From NCBI RefSeq assembly GCF_011386835.1, contig NW_027053015.1:1-64000 (forward strand): a stretch of DNA of 64,000 nucleotides, given 5' to 3'. The position numbers and the translations under genes were made by a program. The notes below the pieces were generated by a model. The model was given only the letters and a program-made list of their open reading frames with translations, ran no database searches and was not told the origin of the DNA. Below are positions 1 through 10,120 of this stretch, one piece after another (position 1 is the first letter of the stretch; the number at the start of each line of letters is the position of its first letter). This stretch comes from Chrysemys picta bellii (Eukaryota > Chordata > Testudines > Emydidae).

Positions 1-25
1 ATGTTACCATTCCTGCTGTCGGACA
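1..25 (-). mobile_element. Terminal remnant of a Penelope-like element
   Basis: These bases match the last bases of the PLE that ends at 38,045, and are followed by the same target motif tggggacattagg (26-38). The window therefore opens at the edge of another PLE copy, most of which lies to the left. This marks the start of another higher-order unit. Confidence 0.75.
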
Positions 26-141
26 TGGGGACATTAGGGTTTGTCCTTTTCCTTTTACCTTTTCCTCCATCCCTCCTTCCTTTCTCTTCATCTCTTACTT
101 CTTTTGTCCTTTCTCTTGTTCCCCTCACACCACCAGGAGTG

Positions 142-166
142 GTGTGTGTGTGTGTGTGTGTGTGTG
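142..166. repeat. (GT)n microsatellite in M0
   Basis: Uninterrupted GT run directly after the motif ccaggagtg. A GT run sits at this same place in most monomers with a different length in each, so it is an inherited, length-variable part of the monomer. Confidence 0.9.
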
Positions 167-676
167 GTGCTGATGGTTCTCTTCTCCTCCCCTTGTGGGG
201 AGTTGATCCAAAACTGTGGGGTTGAAATAGTGCTTGGACCCCACTGACAGTAGATGCTGCCATTGTGTGACTTAGCATTAGTGTCTGGGATGACTTGGGT
301 CAAGATCTCAACCTCCCTGCAACCCACTTCACTGCTGTCAGAATCCCTCCTGCACACCCTGTTAGAGCCGCCTCCCAGCCCAACCTGTGTCGGGGTGGAG
401 AAGAGGGTTCTGATGACTTGAGCTGTGGTTTGGAGGTGGAATATCTGTGAAGGGCACTGAGCAGGAGGTAGCAGGAGCTCACCCTACAAGGAGGGGGGGT
501 TGGCTCTGGAGGTTTCTAGAAAGGACAAGAAGACTCCATTTTGGGGTTCAGGAGGTGAATTCATCTCTCATTGATGGGCAGGTGCTGGGTGGAAATACTG
601 CTGGTTCCAGGTTCCCTTAATTCCCCCTGATTCCTTGGGGCGTTTGAGTCTCTGACAGGTTCTCGTTCCCTTGCAG

Positions 677-799
677 CAGGAGGACGTCACGGCCAAAGGG
701 ATGCACCAGCTCTGCATCATCCGGCACTTACGCCATGTGCCTGAGACACTGCAGGGGCTGTTCCTCTGAGGCCTTAGCAACTCCCTCTCCCGGCTGCAG
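677..799 (+). pseudogene. Fossil coding exon, M0
   Basis: Exon-like block with a pyrimidine tract and ttgcag acceptor before it and cag|gtactg donor after it. The first frame reads QEDVTAKGMHQLCIIRHLRH and on to a TGA. The following bases resume an open frame (EAFSNSRSLLQ in the better copies) only after a frameshift at the ctctgaggcc step. This copy has also lost one base (ggccttagcaac), making it 123 bp instead of 124. The leucine/arginine-rich helical look would suit a HEAT-type repeat protein, but I do not recognise the gene. The frameshift is present in every copy, so the ancestral monomer was already a pseudogene fragment. Confidence 0.5.
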
Positions 800-1162
800 G
801 TACTGCTCTGTCTCACTGTAAATGGGGAGCTAGTGGAAGGGGAAATGGAGCCCCCTGGCACTCACTAAAAGGGAAAGTGGTGGATTCTCCATCTCTTGAT
901 GTCATTGATTGAAGACTAGATGCCTTTCTGGAATGTGTGTGCCCAAAAAGTAACTATTGTACTATACTGGAAGCCTATGATATGGAGGGGGTTAGATGAG
1001 ATGCTGTAAAGGTCTCTTCTGGCCAGAAAGTCTCCTACTTTTGGAAACACTGAGTGTAGTATTGGGAGCAGCCTCTGATGTTTTACTGTCTAGCTAGCTT
1101 GCTTCCTAGAATGAAGATGAATTTTGTGGTGTGATCCACAGAGCGTAGCTCAAACCTTCAAA

Positions 1163-2742
1163 GTGTCAGGCCAGCAGCAGGACATGAGCACTTTAGGGTT
1201 TGGTTGGGTGTGGCAGTGATATCACAAAGGCTTTTTCAAGGACCTCAGCGTACTGGTCAAAGGTGTTAGGGAGTTGGTGACCTCAGAGAGAGATGCTGTC
1301 TTCAGCCAGGGAGGACAGGGGCTTACGACCAGGGAAACCTCAGAGACCCCTGTGGCTTTGCTTCAGCAAGTCTCCTTCTCGAGGTTTCTTTTTGAGGACT
1401 GAGAGAGTGTTAGGGTTGACGTATGTGAGTGCGAGCAGGAGCCTCTTTCGAGTTTTCTCCTTTCCTTTTACTGATTTTACTTGAAAATTAGAAGGTAAGA
1501 GCCTCCAAGAGGTTTTGGAACCTGCTCAGTCTGATCCATCTGGTGCCAGCTGAATTCTCGGCATGGAAAACAGTAGTTTAAGGTGGCAGAATTTTCTTCC
1601 CTCCCTGGAATTTTGTCCCGTGGAATCACTGGGGACACTAGGGTTTGTCCTTTTCGTTTTACCTTTTCCTCCATCCCTCCTTCCTTTCTCTTCATCTCTT
1701 ACTTCTTTTGTCCTTTCTCTTGTTCCCCTCCCACCTCCAGGAGTTGTGTGTGTGTTGCTGGGGGTGCTCTTCACCTCCCCTTGTGGGAAGTTGATCCAAA
1801 ACTGTCGGGTTCAAATAGTGCTTGGACTCCACTGACACCAGATGCTGCCATCCTGTGGCTTAGCATTAGTGTCTGGGACAACTTGGGGCAAGATCTCAAC
1901 TTCCCCGCAACCCACTTCACTGCTGGCAGAATCCCTCCTGCCTCCCCTGCTAGGGCCGCCTCCCTGCGCAACCTGGGTTGGGGTGGAGAAGAGGGTTCTG
2001 ATAACTTGAGCTGTGGTTTGGAGGTAGAACAGCTGTCAAGGGTACTGAGGGGGAGGTAGCAGGAGCTCACCCTACAAGGTGGTGGGTTGGCACTGGAGGT
2101 TACTAGAAAGGACAAGAAGACTCCATTCTGGGGTTCAGGAGGTGAATTCATCCCTCAGTGGTGGGCAGGTAGTCAGTTTAAATACTGCTGGTTCCAGGTG
2201 CCCTTAATTCCCCCTGATTCCTCGGGGCGTTTGAGTCTCTGACAGGTTCTCGTTCCCTTGCAGGAGGAGGACGTCACGGCCAAAGTGATGCACCCGCATC
2301 ATCCGCCACTTGCGCCAGGTGCCTGGGACACTGCAGGGGCTGCGCCTCTGAGGCCTTCAGCAACTCCCGCTCCCTGCTGCAGGTACTGCTCTGTCTCCCT
2401 GTAAATGGGGAGCTAGTGGAAGGGGAAATGGAGCCCCCTGGCACTCACTAAAAGGGAAAGTGGTGGATTCTCCATCTCTTGATGTCATTGAATGAAGACT
2501 AGATGCCTTTCTGGAATGTGTGTGCCCAAAAAGTAACTATTGTACTATACAGGAGGCCTATGATATGTAGGGGCTTAGATGAGATGCTCTAAAGGTCTCT
2601 TGTGGCCATAAAGTCTACAAATTTTGGAAACACTGAGTGTAGTATTGGGAGCAGCCTCTGATGTTTTACTGTCTAGCCCGCTTGCTTCCTAGAATGAGGA
2701 TGCATTGAGTGGGGTGATCCACAGAGAGTAGCTCAAACCTTC
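1163..2742. repeat. Array monomer M1 (plain, 1,580 bp)
   Basis: A monomer free of inserted elements, useful as a reference for the unit length. Its GT tract has decayed to a few repeats (about 1,744-1,754). Fossil exon at 2,264-2,382. No other feature seen. Confidence 0.85.
2264..2382 (+). pseudogene. Fossil coding exon, M1
   Basis: Same exon as at 677-799 with 5 bases lost inside (gatgcacccgcatcatccgcc in place of gatgcaccagctccgcatc). The copy in M13 (40,211-40,329) has the same loss, so M1 and M13 share an ancestor. Confidence 0.5.
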
Positions 2743-3274
2743 AAAGTGTCAGGCCAGTAGCAGGACATTAGCACTTTAGGGTTTGGTTGGGTGTGGCAGT
2801 GATATCACAAAGGCCTTATCCTGGACCTCAGCCTATGGGTCAAAGGTGTTAGGGAGGTGGTTACCTGAGAGAGAGATGCTGACATCAGCCAGGCAGGACA
2901 GGAGCGCAGGGCCAGGGAAACCTCAGAGACCCCTTTGGCTTTGCTTTAGCAAGTCTCCTTCTCGAGGTCTCCCTTTTTAGGACTCAGAGAGTATTAGGGT
3001 TCAAGTATGTGAGTGCGAGGAGGAACCTCTTTCGAGTTTCTCCTTTTATTGATTTTACTAGAAAACAGACGTGCCTGTTGAGAAGGTAAGAACCTTGGAG
3101 AGGTTTTTAACCTGCTCAGTCTGCAGTCTGATCCATCTGGTGCCAGCTGAATTCTAGGCATGGAAAACACTAGTTCAAGGTGGCAGAATTTTATAGCCCA
3201 CCTGGGATTTTGTGCTGTAGAATCACTGGGGACATTAGGGTTTGTCCTTTTCCTTTTACCTTTTCCTCCATCCC

Positions 3275-3580
3275 ATCTCAAATTAAATTATAAATTAATG
3301 GAGATATCCCATCTCCTAGAACTGGAAGGGACCTTGAAAGGTCATCAAGTCCAGCCCCCTGCCTTCACTAGCAGGACCAAGTACTGATTTTGCCCCAGAT
3401 CCCCAAGTGGCCCCCTCAAGGATTGAACTCACAACCCTGGGTTTAGCAGGCCAATGCTCAAACCACTGAGCTATCCCTCCCCCCGCAAAAATCAGTACTT
3501 GGTCCTAAGTGGCCCCCTCAAGGATTGAACTCTCAACCCTGGGTTTAGCAGGCCAGTGCTCAAACCACTGAGCTATCCCT
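3275..3580 (-). mobile_element. tRNA-head SINE with CR1-like tail (tortoise PolIII/SINE type)
   Basis: Read on the minus strand, 3,413-3,484 begins with a tRNA-like head: A-box TAGCTCAGTGGTTTGAG and B-box GAGTTCAATCC. It runs into a CR1-like 3' tail (ctagaactggaagggacctt around 3,318-3,337 on the plus strand). A second partial head at 3,507-3,579 repeats the A/B-box part. The matching site in M5 (near 10,640) is empty, ccatccctccttgc, which fixes both edges and shows a copy-specific insertion. Tortoise PolIII/SINEs sharing the CR1 LINE 3' end is established; the subfamily is not determined. Confidence 0.8.
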
Positions 3581-3621
3581 CCCTCCTTGCTTTCTCTTGT
3601 TCCCCTCCCACCACCAGGAGT

Positions 3622-3642
3622 GGTGTGTGTGTGTGTGTGTGT
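3622..3642. repeat. (GT)n microsatellite in M2
   Basis: GT run at the usual monomer position; about the same length as in M5 and M9. Confidence 0.85.
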
Positions 3643-4085
3643 TGCTGGGGGTGCTCTTCACCTCCCCTTGTGGGAAGTTGACACTGCAAGGGCTGTGGCT
3701 CTGTGGACATCAGCAACTCCCACTCCCTGCTGCAGGTACTGCTCTGGCTCACTGTAAATGGGGTGCTAGTGGAAGGGGAAATGGAACCCCCTGGCACTCA
3801 CTAAAAGGGAAAGTGGTGGATTCTCCATCTCTTGATGTCATTTCATGAAGACTAGATGCCTTTCTGGAAATTGTGTGCCCAAAGAGTAACTATTGTACTA
3901 TACAGGAAGCCTATGATATGCAGGGGCTTAGATTAGATGCTCTAAAGGTCTCTTGTGGCCATAAAGTCTACTAATTTTGGAAACACTGAGTGTAGTATTG
4001 GGAGCAGCCTCTGATGTTTTACTGTCTAGCCGGCTTGCTTCCTAGAATGAAGACGCATTGAGTGGGGTGATCCACAGAGAGTACC

Positions 4086-4937
4086 TGTGTCAAGGCTGTA
4101 TCCCCACTTTGAAGTTTAGGGTACAAATGTAGGGGCCTGCATGAAAACTTCTAAGCTTAACCACCATCCCAAGGCTAATTTCCTCCCCTGGGTAGCCTTG
4201 AGAAACCTTTCACCAATTCCCTGGTGAATACAGATCCAAACCCCTTGGATCTTAAAACAAGGAGAATTAAACCATCCCCCCTCCTTCCTCCCACCAACTT
4301 CTGGTGAATACAGATCCAACCCCCTTGGATCTAAAAGAAGGAGAAATTAACCATTCCCCTCCTTCCTCCCACCAACTCCTGGTGAATCAAGATCCAAACT
4401 CCTTGGATCTTAAAACAAGGAAAAATCAATCAGGTTCTTAAAAATAAGGCTTTTAATTAAAAAAAAAGGTAAAAATCATCTCTGTAAAATCAGTATGGAA
4501 ATTAACCTTACAGGGTAATCAAACTTAAAGAGCTCAGAGGACTCCCCTCTAGTCTTAGGTTCAAAGTACAGCAAACAAAGATAAACACTCTAGTAAAAGG
4601 TACATTTACAAGTTGAGAAAACAAAGGAAAACTAACACGCCTTGTTTGAAATAGGAGAGACTTGTTTAGAAAGATGTGGAGAACCTGGATTGATGTCTGG
4701 TCCCTCTCAGTCCCGAGGGCGAACACCCACACAAACAAAGAACACAAACAAAAGCCTTCCCCTCCCCAAGATTTGAAAGTATCTTGTCCCCTTATTGGTC
4801 CTTTAGGTCAGATGCCAGCCAGGTTACCTGAGCTTCTTAACCCTTTAGAGGGAAAAGGATTTTGGAGTCTCTGGCCAGGAGGATTTTATAGTACTGTACA
4901 CAGGACAGCTGTTACCCTTCCCTTTATAGTTATGACA
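4086..4937 (-). mobile_element. Solo LTR-like element LTR-A, copy 1
   Basis: The insert begins TGTGTCAAGG and ends TATGACA, splitting the uninterrupted motif cagagagtagctcaaacc. The flanks share only acc, so the target duplication is short or eroded. On the minus strand there is TATAAAATCC near its start and AATTAAAAGCC/ttaaagaaaaagg in the middle, giving the order expected of an LTR with promoter then polyadenylation region. The part at about 4,190-4,430 holds three imperfect units of about 70 bp, each with a cctggtgaat...gatccaa...ccttggatct block. No gag/pol. The family is not identified. Confidence 0.65.
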
Positions 4938-5548
4938 ACCTCAAAGCTTCAAAGTGTCAGGCCAGCAGCAGGACATTAGCACTTGAGGGTTTGGTTGGGT
5001 GTGGCAGTGACATCACAAAGGCCTTTTGCAGGATGTCAGCTTATTGGTCAAATGTGTTAGGGAATTGGTGACCTCAGCGAGAGATGCTGACATCAGCCTG
5101 GCAGGACAGGAGCACAGGGCCAGGGAAACCTCAGAGACCCTGTGGCTTTGCTTCAGCAAGTCTCCTTCTCGGGGTCTTTCTTTGAGGACTGAGAGAGTAT
5201 TAGGGTTCACGTACGTGAGTGCGTGCAGGAGCCTCTTTCGAGTTTTCTCCTTTCCTTTTACTGATTTTACTAGAAAACAGATGTCCCTGTTTAGAAGGTA
5301 AGAGCCTCCAAGAGGTTTTGGCAGCTGCTCAGTCTGATCCACGTGGTGCCAGCTGAATTCTAGGCATGGAAAACAGTAGTTTAAGATGGCAGAATTTTAT
5401 TCCATCCCTTGGATTTTGTGCCGTAGAATCACTGGGGACATTAGGGTTTGTCCTTTTTGTTTTACCTTTTCCTCCATCCCTCCTTCCTTTCTCTTCATCT
5501 CTTACTTCTTTTGTCCTTTCTCCTGTTCCCCTCCCACCACCAGGAGTG

Positions 5549-5552
<4 letters not shown>

Positions 5553-5582
<30 letters not shown>
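5553..5582. repeat. (GT)n microsatellite in M3
   Basis: GT run preceded by a gtct interruption shared with the M6 copy at 12,614; longer here. Confidence 0.85.
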
Positions 5583-5820
5583 TGCTGGGGGTGCTCATCA
5601 CCTCTCCTTGTGGGAAGTTCATCGAAAACTGTGGGGTTGAAATAGTGTTTGGACTCCACTGACACTAGATGCTGCCATCCTGTGGCTTAGCATTAGTGTC
5701 TGGGATGACTTGGGTCAAGATCTCAACTTCCCCGCAACCCACTTCACTGCTGCCAGAATCCCTCCTGCCCCCCCTGCTAGAGCCGCCTCCCTGGCCAACC
5801 TGGGTGGGGGTGGAGAACAG

Positions 5821-5908
5821 TGTTTTTTTCATACGTTCATAGATTCTAGGACTGGAAGGGACCTCGAGAGGTCATCGAGTCCAGTCCCCTGCCCGCATGG
5901 CAGGACCA
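5821..5908 (-). mobile_element. CR1-2 LINE, 3' end (copy in M3)
   Basis: 3' terminal part of a minus-strand CR1: tail with catacgttcatag, then aggactggaagggacctcgagagg. It is separated from the rest of the element (7,211-8,240) by the plus-strand CR1 insert. The gacca motif borders the insert on both sides. Confidence 0.85.
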
Positions 5909-7210
5909 TGTAACGGACTTATTAGATAAGGGAAATGCGGTGGACCTAATATACCTGGATTTCAGTAAAGCGTTTGATACTGTACCCCATGAGGAATTAT
6001 TGGTTAATCTGGAAAACATGGGGATCGATATGAAAATCCAGAGGTGGATAAAGAATTGGTTAATGGGGAGAATGCAGCGGGTCGTATTAAAGGGTGAACT
6101 GTCGGGTTGGAGGGAGGTTACTAGTGGAGTGCCTCAAGGTTCGGTTTTGGGACCCATTTTATTTAATCTATTTATAACTGACCTCGGAACCGATTGCAAG
6201 AGTGGGCTGATAAAGTTTGCGGATGATACGAAGGTGGGAGGAGTTGCAAATTCGGAGGAGGATAGGGATATTCTGCAGGGAGACTTGAATGAGCTTGTGA
6301 ATTGGAGTGTCAGAAATAAGATGAAATTTAATAGTGAAAAGTGTAAGGTGATGCACTTGGGGATGACTAATAACAATTTTAGTTACAAGATGGGGACGCA
6401 TTGGTTAGAAGTAACGGAAGAGGAGAAGGACCTAGGGGTCCTTGTAGACCGCAGGATGACTATGAGTCGACAATGTGACGTGGCTGTGAAAAAAGCCAAT
6501 GCGGTCTTGGGATGTATTAGGCGAGGTATATCTAGTAGGGATAAGGAGGTCCTGCTTCCGTTGTATACGGCGCTGGTGAGACCTCATTTGGAGTACTGTG
6601 TGTAGTTCTGGTCTCCCATGTTTAAAAAAGATGAACTCAAATTGGAACGGGTGCAGAGAAGGGCGACTAGGATGATCAGAGGAATGGAAAACCTGTCGTA
6701 TGAAAAGAGATTAGAGGAGCTCGGGTTGTTTAGTCTGACAAAACGAAGGCTGAGGGGGGATATGATTGCTATCTTTAAATATATCAGAGGGATAAATACA
6801 AGGGAGGGAGAGGAATTATTTCAGCTGAGTACTAATGTGGACACGAGAACCAATGGATATAAACTGGCCGTGGGGAAGTTCAGGCTTGAAATAGCATAAT
6901 GGCAAACAAGGGTCAGGCTAGAGACTCTTGCCTACATGCTCGGGGTATTACTGATCGCCATATTTGGGGTCGGGAAGGAATTTTCCTCCAGGGTAGATTG
7001 GCTGAGCCTCTGGAGGTTTTTCGCCTTCCTCCGCAGCATGGGGCAGGGATCACTAGCAGGAGGGTCCCTGCCGATTGAAGTCACTAAAACACAGGATTGG
7101 GGACTTCAACGGCACAGTCCAGGGAAGGGTCTTGTGGCCTGCAGCATGCAGGGGGTCAGACCAGATGATCATAATGGTCCCTTCTGACCTTAAAGTCTAT
7201 GAGTCTATGA
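5909..7210 (+). mobile_element. Nested 5'-truncated CR1 LINE (CR1-3), copy 1
   Basis: Plus-strand CR1 fragment inserted into CR1-2 with likely target duplication gacca. It starts inside the reverse transcriptase and ends with the CR1-type tail tctatgagtctatgag. A deletion of about 170 bp against the copy at 12,968-14,442 joins cttgaaat to agcataatgg at about 6,893, with short matching bases at the break. Confidence 0.88.
5940..6899 (+). pseudogene. CR1 reverse transcriptase fragment (broken)
   Basis: C-terminal half of CR1 ORF2. Visible motifs: [13 protein letters not shown] (motif A with catalytic D), [13 protein letters not shown] and the catalytic FADD box, then the CR1 C-terminal region ([24 protein letters not shown]). 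A TAG at 6,603 replaces the codon before the normally conserved FW, and the frame reopens at 6,618. The end is lost to the deletion near 6,893. The same TAG is in the second copy, so it predates the duplication. Not functional. Confidence 0.85.
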
Positions 7211-8240
7211 GACCAAATACCATCCCTGATAGACATTTATCTAACCTACTCTTAAATATCTCAAGAGATGGAGATTCCACAACCTCCCTCGGCAATTTAT
7301 TACAGTGTTTAACCACCCTGACAGTTAGGAACTTTTTCCTAATGTCCTACCTAGACCTCCCTTGCTGCACTTTAAACCCATTGCTTCTGGTTCTATCCTT
7401 AGAGGCTAAGGTGAACAAGTTTTCTCCCTCCTCCTTATGACACCCTTTTAAATACCTGAAAACTGCTATCATGTCTCCTCTCAGTCTTCTCTTTTCCAAA
7501 CTAAACAAAGCCAATTCTTTCAGCCTTCCTTCATAGGTCATGTTCTCAAGACCTTTAATCATTCTTGTTGCTCTTCTCTGGACCCTTTCCAGTTTCTCCA
7601 CATCTTTTTTAAAATGCGGTGCCCAGAACTGGACACAATACTCCAGCTGAGGCCTAACCAGAGCAGAGTAGAGCGGAAGAATGACTTCTCGTGTCTTGCT
7701 CACAACACACCTGTTAATACATCCCAGAAGCAGGTTTGCTTTTTTTGCAACAGCATCACACTGTTGACTCATATTTAGCTTGCAAGATCTCATACCTATG
7801 TCCATCTCTACCTCAGTCCAAGTGTGTACATTTTTAATATACAAGGCAACACCTCCTCCCTTTTTCCCCTGTCTATCCTTCCTGGGCAAGCTGTACCCAT
7901 CCACACCAACATTCCAATCATGTGTATTATCCCACCAAGTTTCAGTGATGCCAACAATGTCATAGTTGTATTTATTTATTAGCACTTCCAGTTCTTCCTG
8001 CTTATTCCCCATACTTCTCGCATTGAATATAGGCATCTAAGATACTGGTTTGATCTTTCCTCCCAGTTTTGTCCTGACCCTCCTTTCCCTCTGACAATAT
8101 AGCCCACACTCCCTCTCGTTTTTGACCCATCTCCCCGGTCTCCATGTTCCCCACTTAGCTGTGGGCTTTGCTCACCTGTCCCCGTCGAACCTAGTTTAAA
8201 GCCCTCCTCACTAGGTTAGCCAGTCTGTGTCCAAAGGTAC
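7211..8240 (-). mobile_element. CR1-2 LINE, main part (copy in M3, two internal deletions)
   Basis: The remainder of the minus-strand CR1, reduced to about 1 kb by two internal deletions. One is shared with M6 (agcttg joined to caagatctcat). The second, private one joins caagatctcat to acctatgtcc at about 7,794, so almost all of the RT core and half of the endonuclease are gone. Confidence 0.88.
7347..8036 (-). pseudogene. In-frame fusion of CR1 endonuclease start to RT tail
   Basis: A 229-residue open frame created by deletion. Residues 1-81 are the start of the CR1 AP endonuclease ([19 protein letters not shown]). From about residue 85 it continues as the RT C-terminal region ([31 protein letters not shown]). 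Neither the endonuclease catalytic His/Asp set nor the RT FADD box is present, so no enzymatic activity is expected. Confidence 0.85.
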
Positions 8241-9077
8241 TAATAACTTGAGCTGTGGTTTGGAGGTGGAACAGCTGTCAAGGGCACTGAGGGGGAGATA
8301 GCAGGAGCTCATCCTTCAAGGAGGGGGGTTGGCACTGGAGGTTACTAGAAAGGACAAGAAGACTCCATTCTGGGGAGCATTGGGAGCAGCCTCTGATGTT
8401 TTACCGTCTAGCCGGCTTGCTTCCTAGAATGAACAGGCATTGAGTGGGGTGATCCACAGAGAGTAGCTGAAATCTTCAAAGTGTCAGCCCAGCAACAGGA
8501 CATTAGCACTTCCGGGGAAGGGTGGGTGTGGCAGTGATAGCACAAAGGCCTTTTGCAGGACGTCAGCCTATTGGTCAAAGGTGTTAGGGAGGTGGTGACC
8601 TCCGAGAGAGATGCTGACATCAGCCTGGCAGGACAGGAGCACAGGGCCAGGGAAACCTCAGAGACCCCTGTGGCTTTCCTTCAGCAAGTCTCCTTCTCGA
8701 GGTCTCTATTTGAGGACTGAGAGAGTGTTAGGGTTGACGTATGTGAGTGTGAGCAGGAGCCTCTTTCGAGTTTTCTCCTTTCCTTTTGACGGATTTTACT
8801 AGGAAACAGACGTCCCTATTTAGAAGGTAAGAGCCTCCAAGAGGTTTTGGAACCTGCTCAGTCTGATCCATCTGGTGCCAGCTGAATTCTAGGCATGGAA
8901 AACAGTAGTTTAAGATGGCAGAATTTTATTCCCTCCCTGGGATTTTGTCCCGTAGAATCACTGGGGACATTAGGGTTTGTCCTTTTCGTTTTACCTTTTC
9001 CTCCATCCCTCCTTCCTTTCTCTTCAACTCTTACTTCTTTTGTCCTTTCTCTTGTTCCCCTCCCACCACCAGGAGTG

Positions 9078-9079
<2 letters not shown>

Positions 9080-9114
<35 letters not shown>

Positions 9115-9122
9115 TGTGTGTG
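9080..9122. repeat. (GT)n microsatellite in M4
   Basis: Longest GT run of the array, preceded by tatat and interrupted once by gttt. Confidence 0.9.
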
Positions 9123-9630
9123 TTGCTGGGGGTGCTCTTCACCTCCCCTTGTGGGGAGTTCATCCAAAACTGTATGGTTGAAATAGTGCTTGGACTCCAC
9201 TGACACTAGATGCTGCCATCCTGTGGCTTAGCATTAGTGTCTGGGATGACTTGGGGCAAGATCTCAACCTCCCCTCAACCCACTTCACTTCTGGCAGAAT
9301 CCCTCCTGCCCCCCCGCTAGAGCCGCCTCGATGCCCAACCTGGTTGGGGGTGCAGAAGAGGGTTCTGATAACTTGAGGTTTGGTTTGGAGGTGGAACAGC
9401 TGTGAAGAACACTGAGGGGGAGGTAGCAGGAGGTAATCCTACAAGGAGGGGGGTTGGCACTGGAGGATACTAGAAAGGACAAGAAGACTCCATTCTGGGG
9501 TTCAGGAGGTGAATTCATCCCTCAGCGGTGGGCAGGTGGTGGGTGGAAATACTGCTGGTTCCAGGTGCCCTTAATTCCCCCTGATTCCTCGGGACCTTTC
9601 AGTCTCTGACAGGTTCTCGTTCCCTTGCAG

Positions 9631-9754
9631 CAGGAGGACGTCACGGCCAAAGTGATGCACCAGCTCCGCATCATCCGGCACTTGCGCCAGATGCCTGAGA
9701 CACTGCAGGGGCTGTTCCTCTGAGGCCTTCAGCAACTCCCGCTCCCTGCTGCAG
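9631..9754 (+). pseudogene. Fossil coding exon, M4 (reference copy, 124 bp)
   Basis: Best reference copy. Acceptor ttctcgttcccttgcag, donor ctgcag|gtactg. The first frame reads QEDVTAKVMHQLRIIRHLRQ up to a TGA at 9,721; the remaining bases are open in the frame that reaches the donor (EAFSNSRSLLQ). The exon is 124 bp, one step away from being open throughout. Gene of origin not recognised; a protein search with the two pieces would settle it. Confidence 0.55.
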
Positions 9755-10120
9755 GTACTGCTCTGGCTCACTGTAAATGGGGAGCTAGTGGAAGGGGAAA
9801 TGGAGCCCCCTGGCCCTCACTAAAAGGGAAAGTGGTGGATTCTCCATCTCTTGATGTCATTGAATGAAGACTAGATACCTTTCTGGAATGTGTGTGCCCA
9901 AAGAGTAACTATTGTACTATACAGTAAGCCTATGATATGCAGGGGCTTAGATGAGATGCTCTAAAGGTCTCTTCTGACCATAAAGTCTACAAATTTTGGA
10001 AACACTGAGTGTAGCATTGGGAGCAGCCTCTGATGTTTTACTGTCTAGCCCGCTTGCTTCCTAGAATGAGGATTCATTGAGTGGGGTGATCCACAGAGAG
10101 TAGCTCAAACCTTCAAAGTG

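Larger units (their letters stand above)
26..1162. repeat. Array monomer M0 (left-truncated by PLE)
   Basis: Tandem monomer without an inserted element of its own. It closely matches 38,046-39,187 (M12 after its PLE), including the gtgctgatggttctc variant after the GT run. It contains a GT microsatellite at about 142-166 and a fossil exon at 677-799. No open host gene. Confidence 0.85.
2743..4952. repeat. Array monomer M2 (SINE and LTR-A)
   Basis: Short-form monomer. About 600 bp between the GT segment and the fossil exon is missing: gaagttga joins straight to cactgcaagggctg at about 3,680, removing the exon's acceptor and first half. M5 and M9 have the same junction. It contains a SINE (3,275-3,580) and LTR-A (4,086-4,937). 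Confidence 0.85.
4953..8480. repeat. Array monomer M3 (CR1-2 with nested CR1)
   Basis: Monomer interrupted by CR1-2 (5,821-8,240). After it, at about 8,374, ccattctgggg joins directly to agcattggg, so about 660 bp including the fossil exon is gone in this copy only. Confidence 0.85.
8481..10120. repeat. Array monomer M4 (plain, 1,640 bp)
   Basis: Longest uninterrupted monomer, with the longest GT run (9,080-9,122) and a well-preserved fossil exon (9,631-9,754). A second exon-like block, 8,559-8,826, has a ttttgcag acceptor and aag|gtaagag donor but hits a TGA after about 65 codons. Confidence 0.88.

Noticed and set aside
3413..3579. tRNA genes on the minus strand
   Set aside because: Only the A- and B-box heads are present, followed by a CR1-like tail; this is a SINE, not a functional tRNA gene.
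4662..4979. 105-codon open frame MFRKMWRTWIDV..., repeated near 11,725, 26,722 and 41,256
   Set aside because: It lies antisense inside LTR-A and recurs only because the LTR was duplicated; no domain or coding signal seen.
5386..5662. Open frames with poly-(CV) or poly-(TH) runs
   Set aside because: Translations of the GT microsatellite in different frames.
7347..8036. A new fusion gene made from endonuclease and RT tail
   Set aside because: Frame kept by chance after two deletions; catalytic parts of both domains are missing and no promoter is seen.
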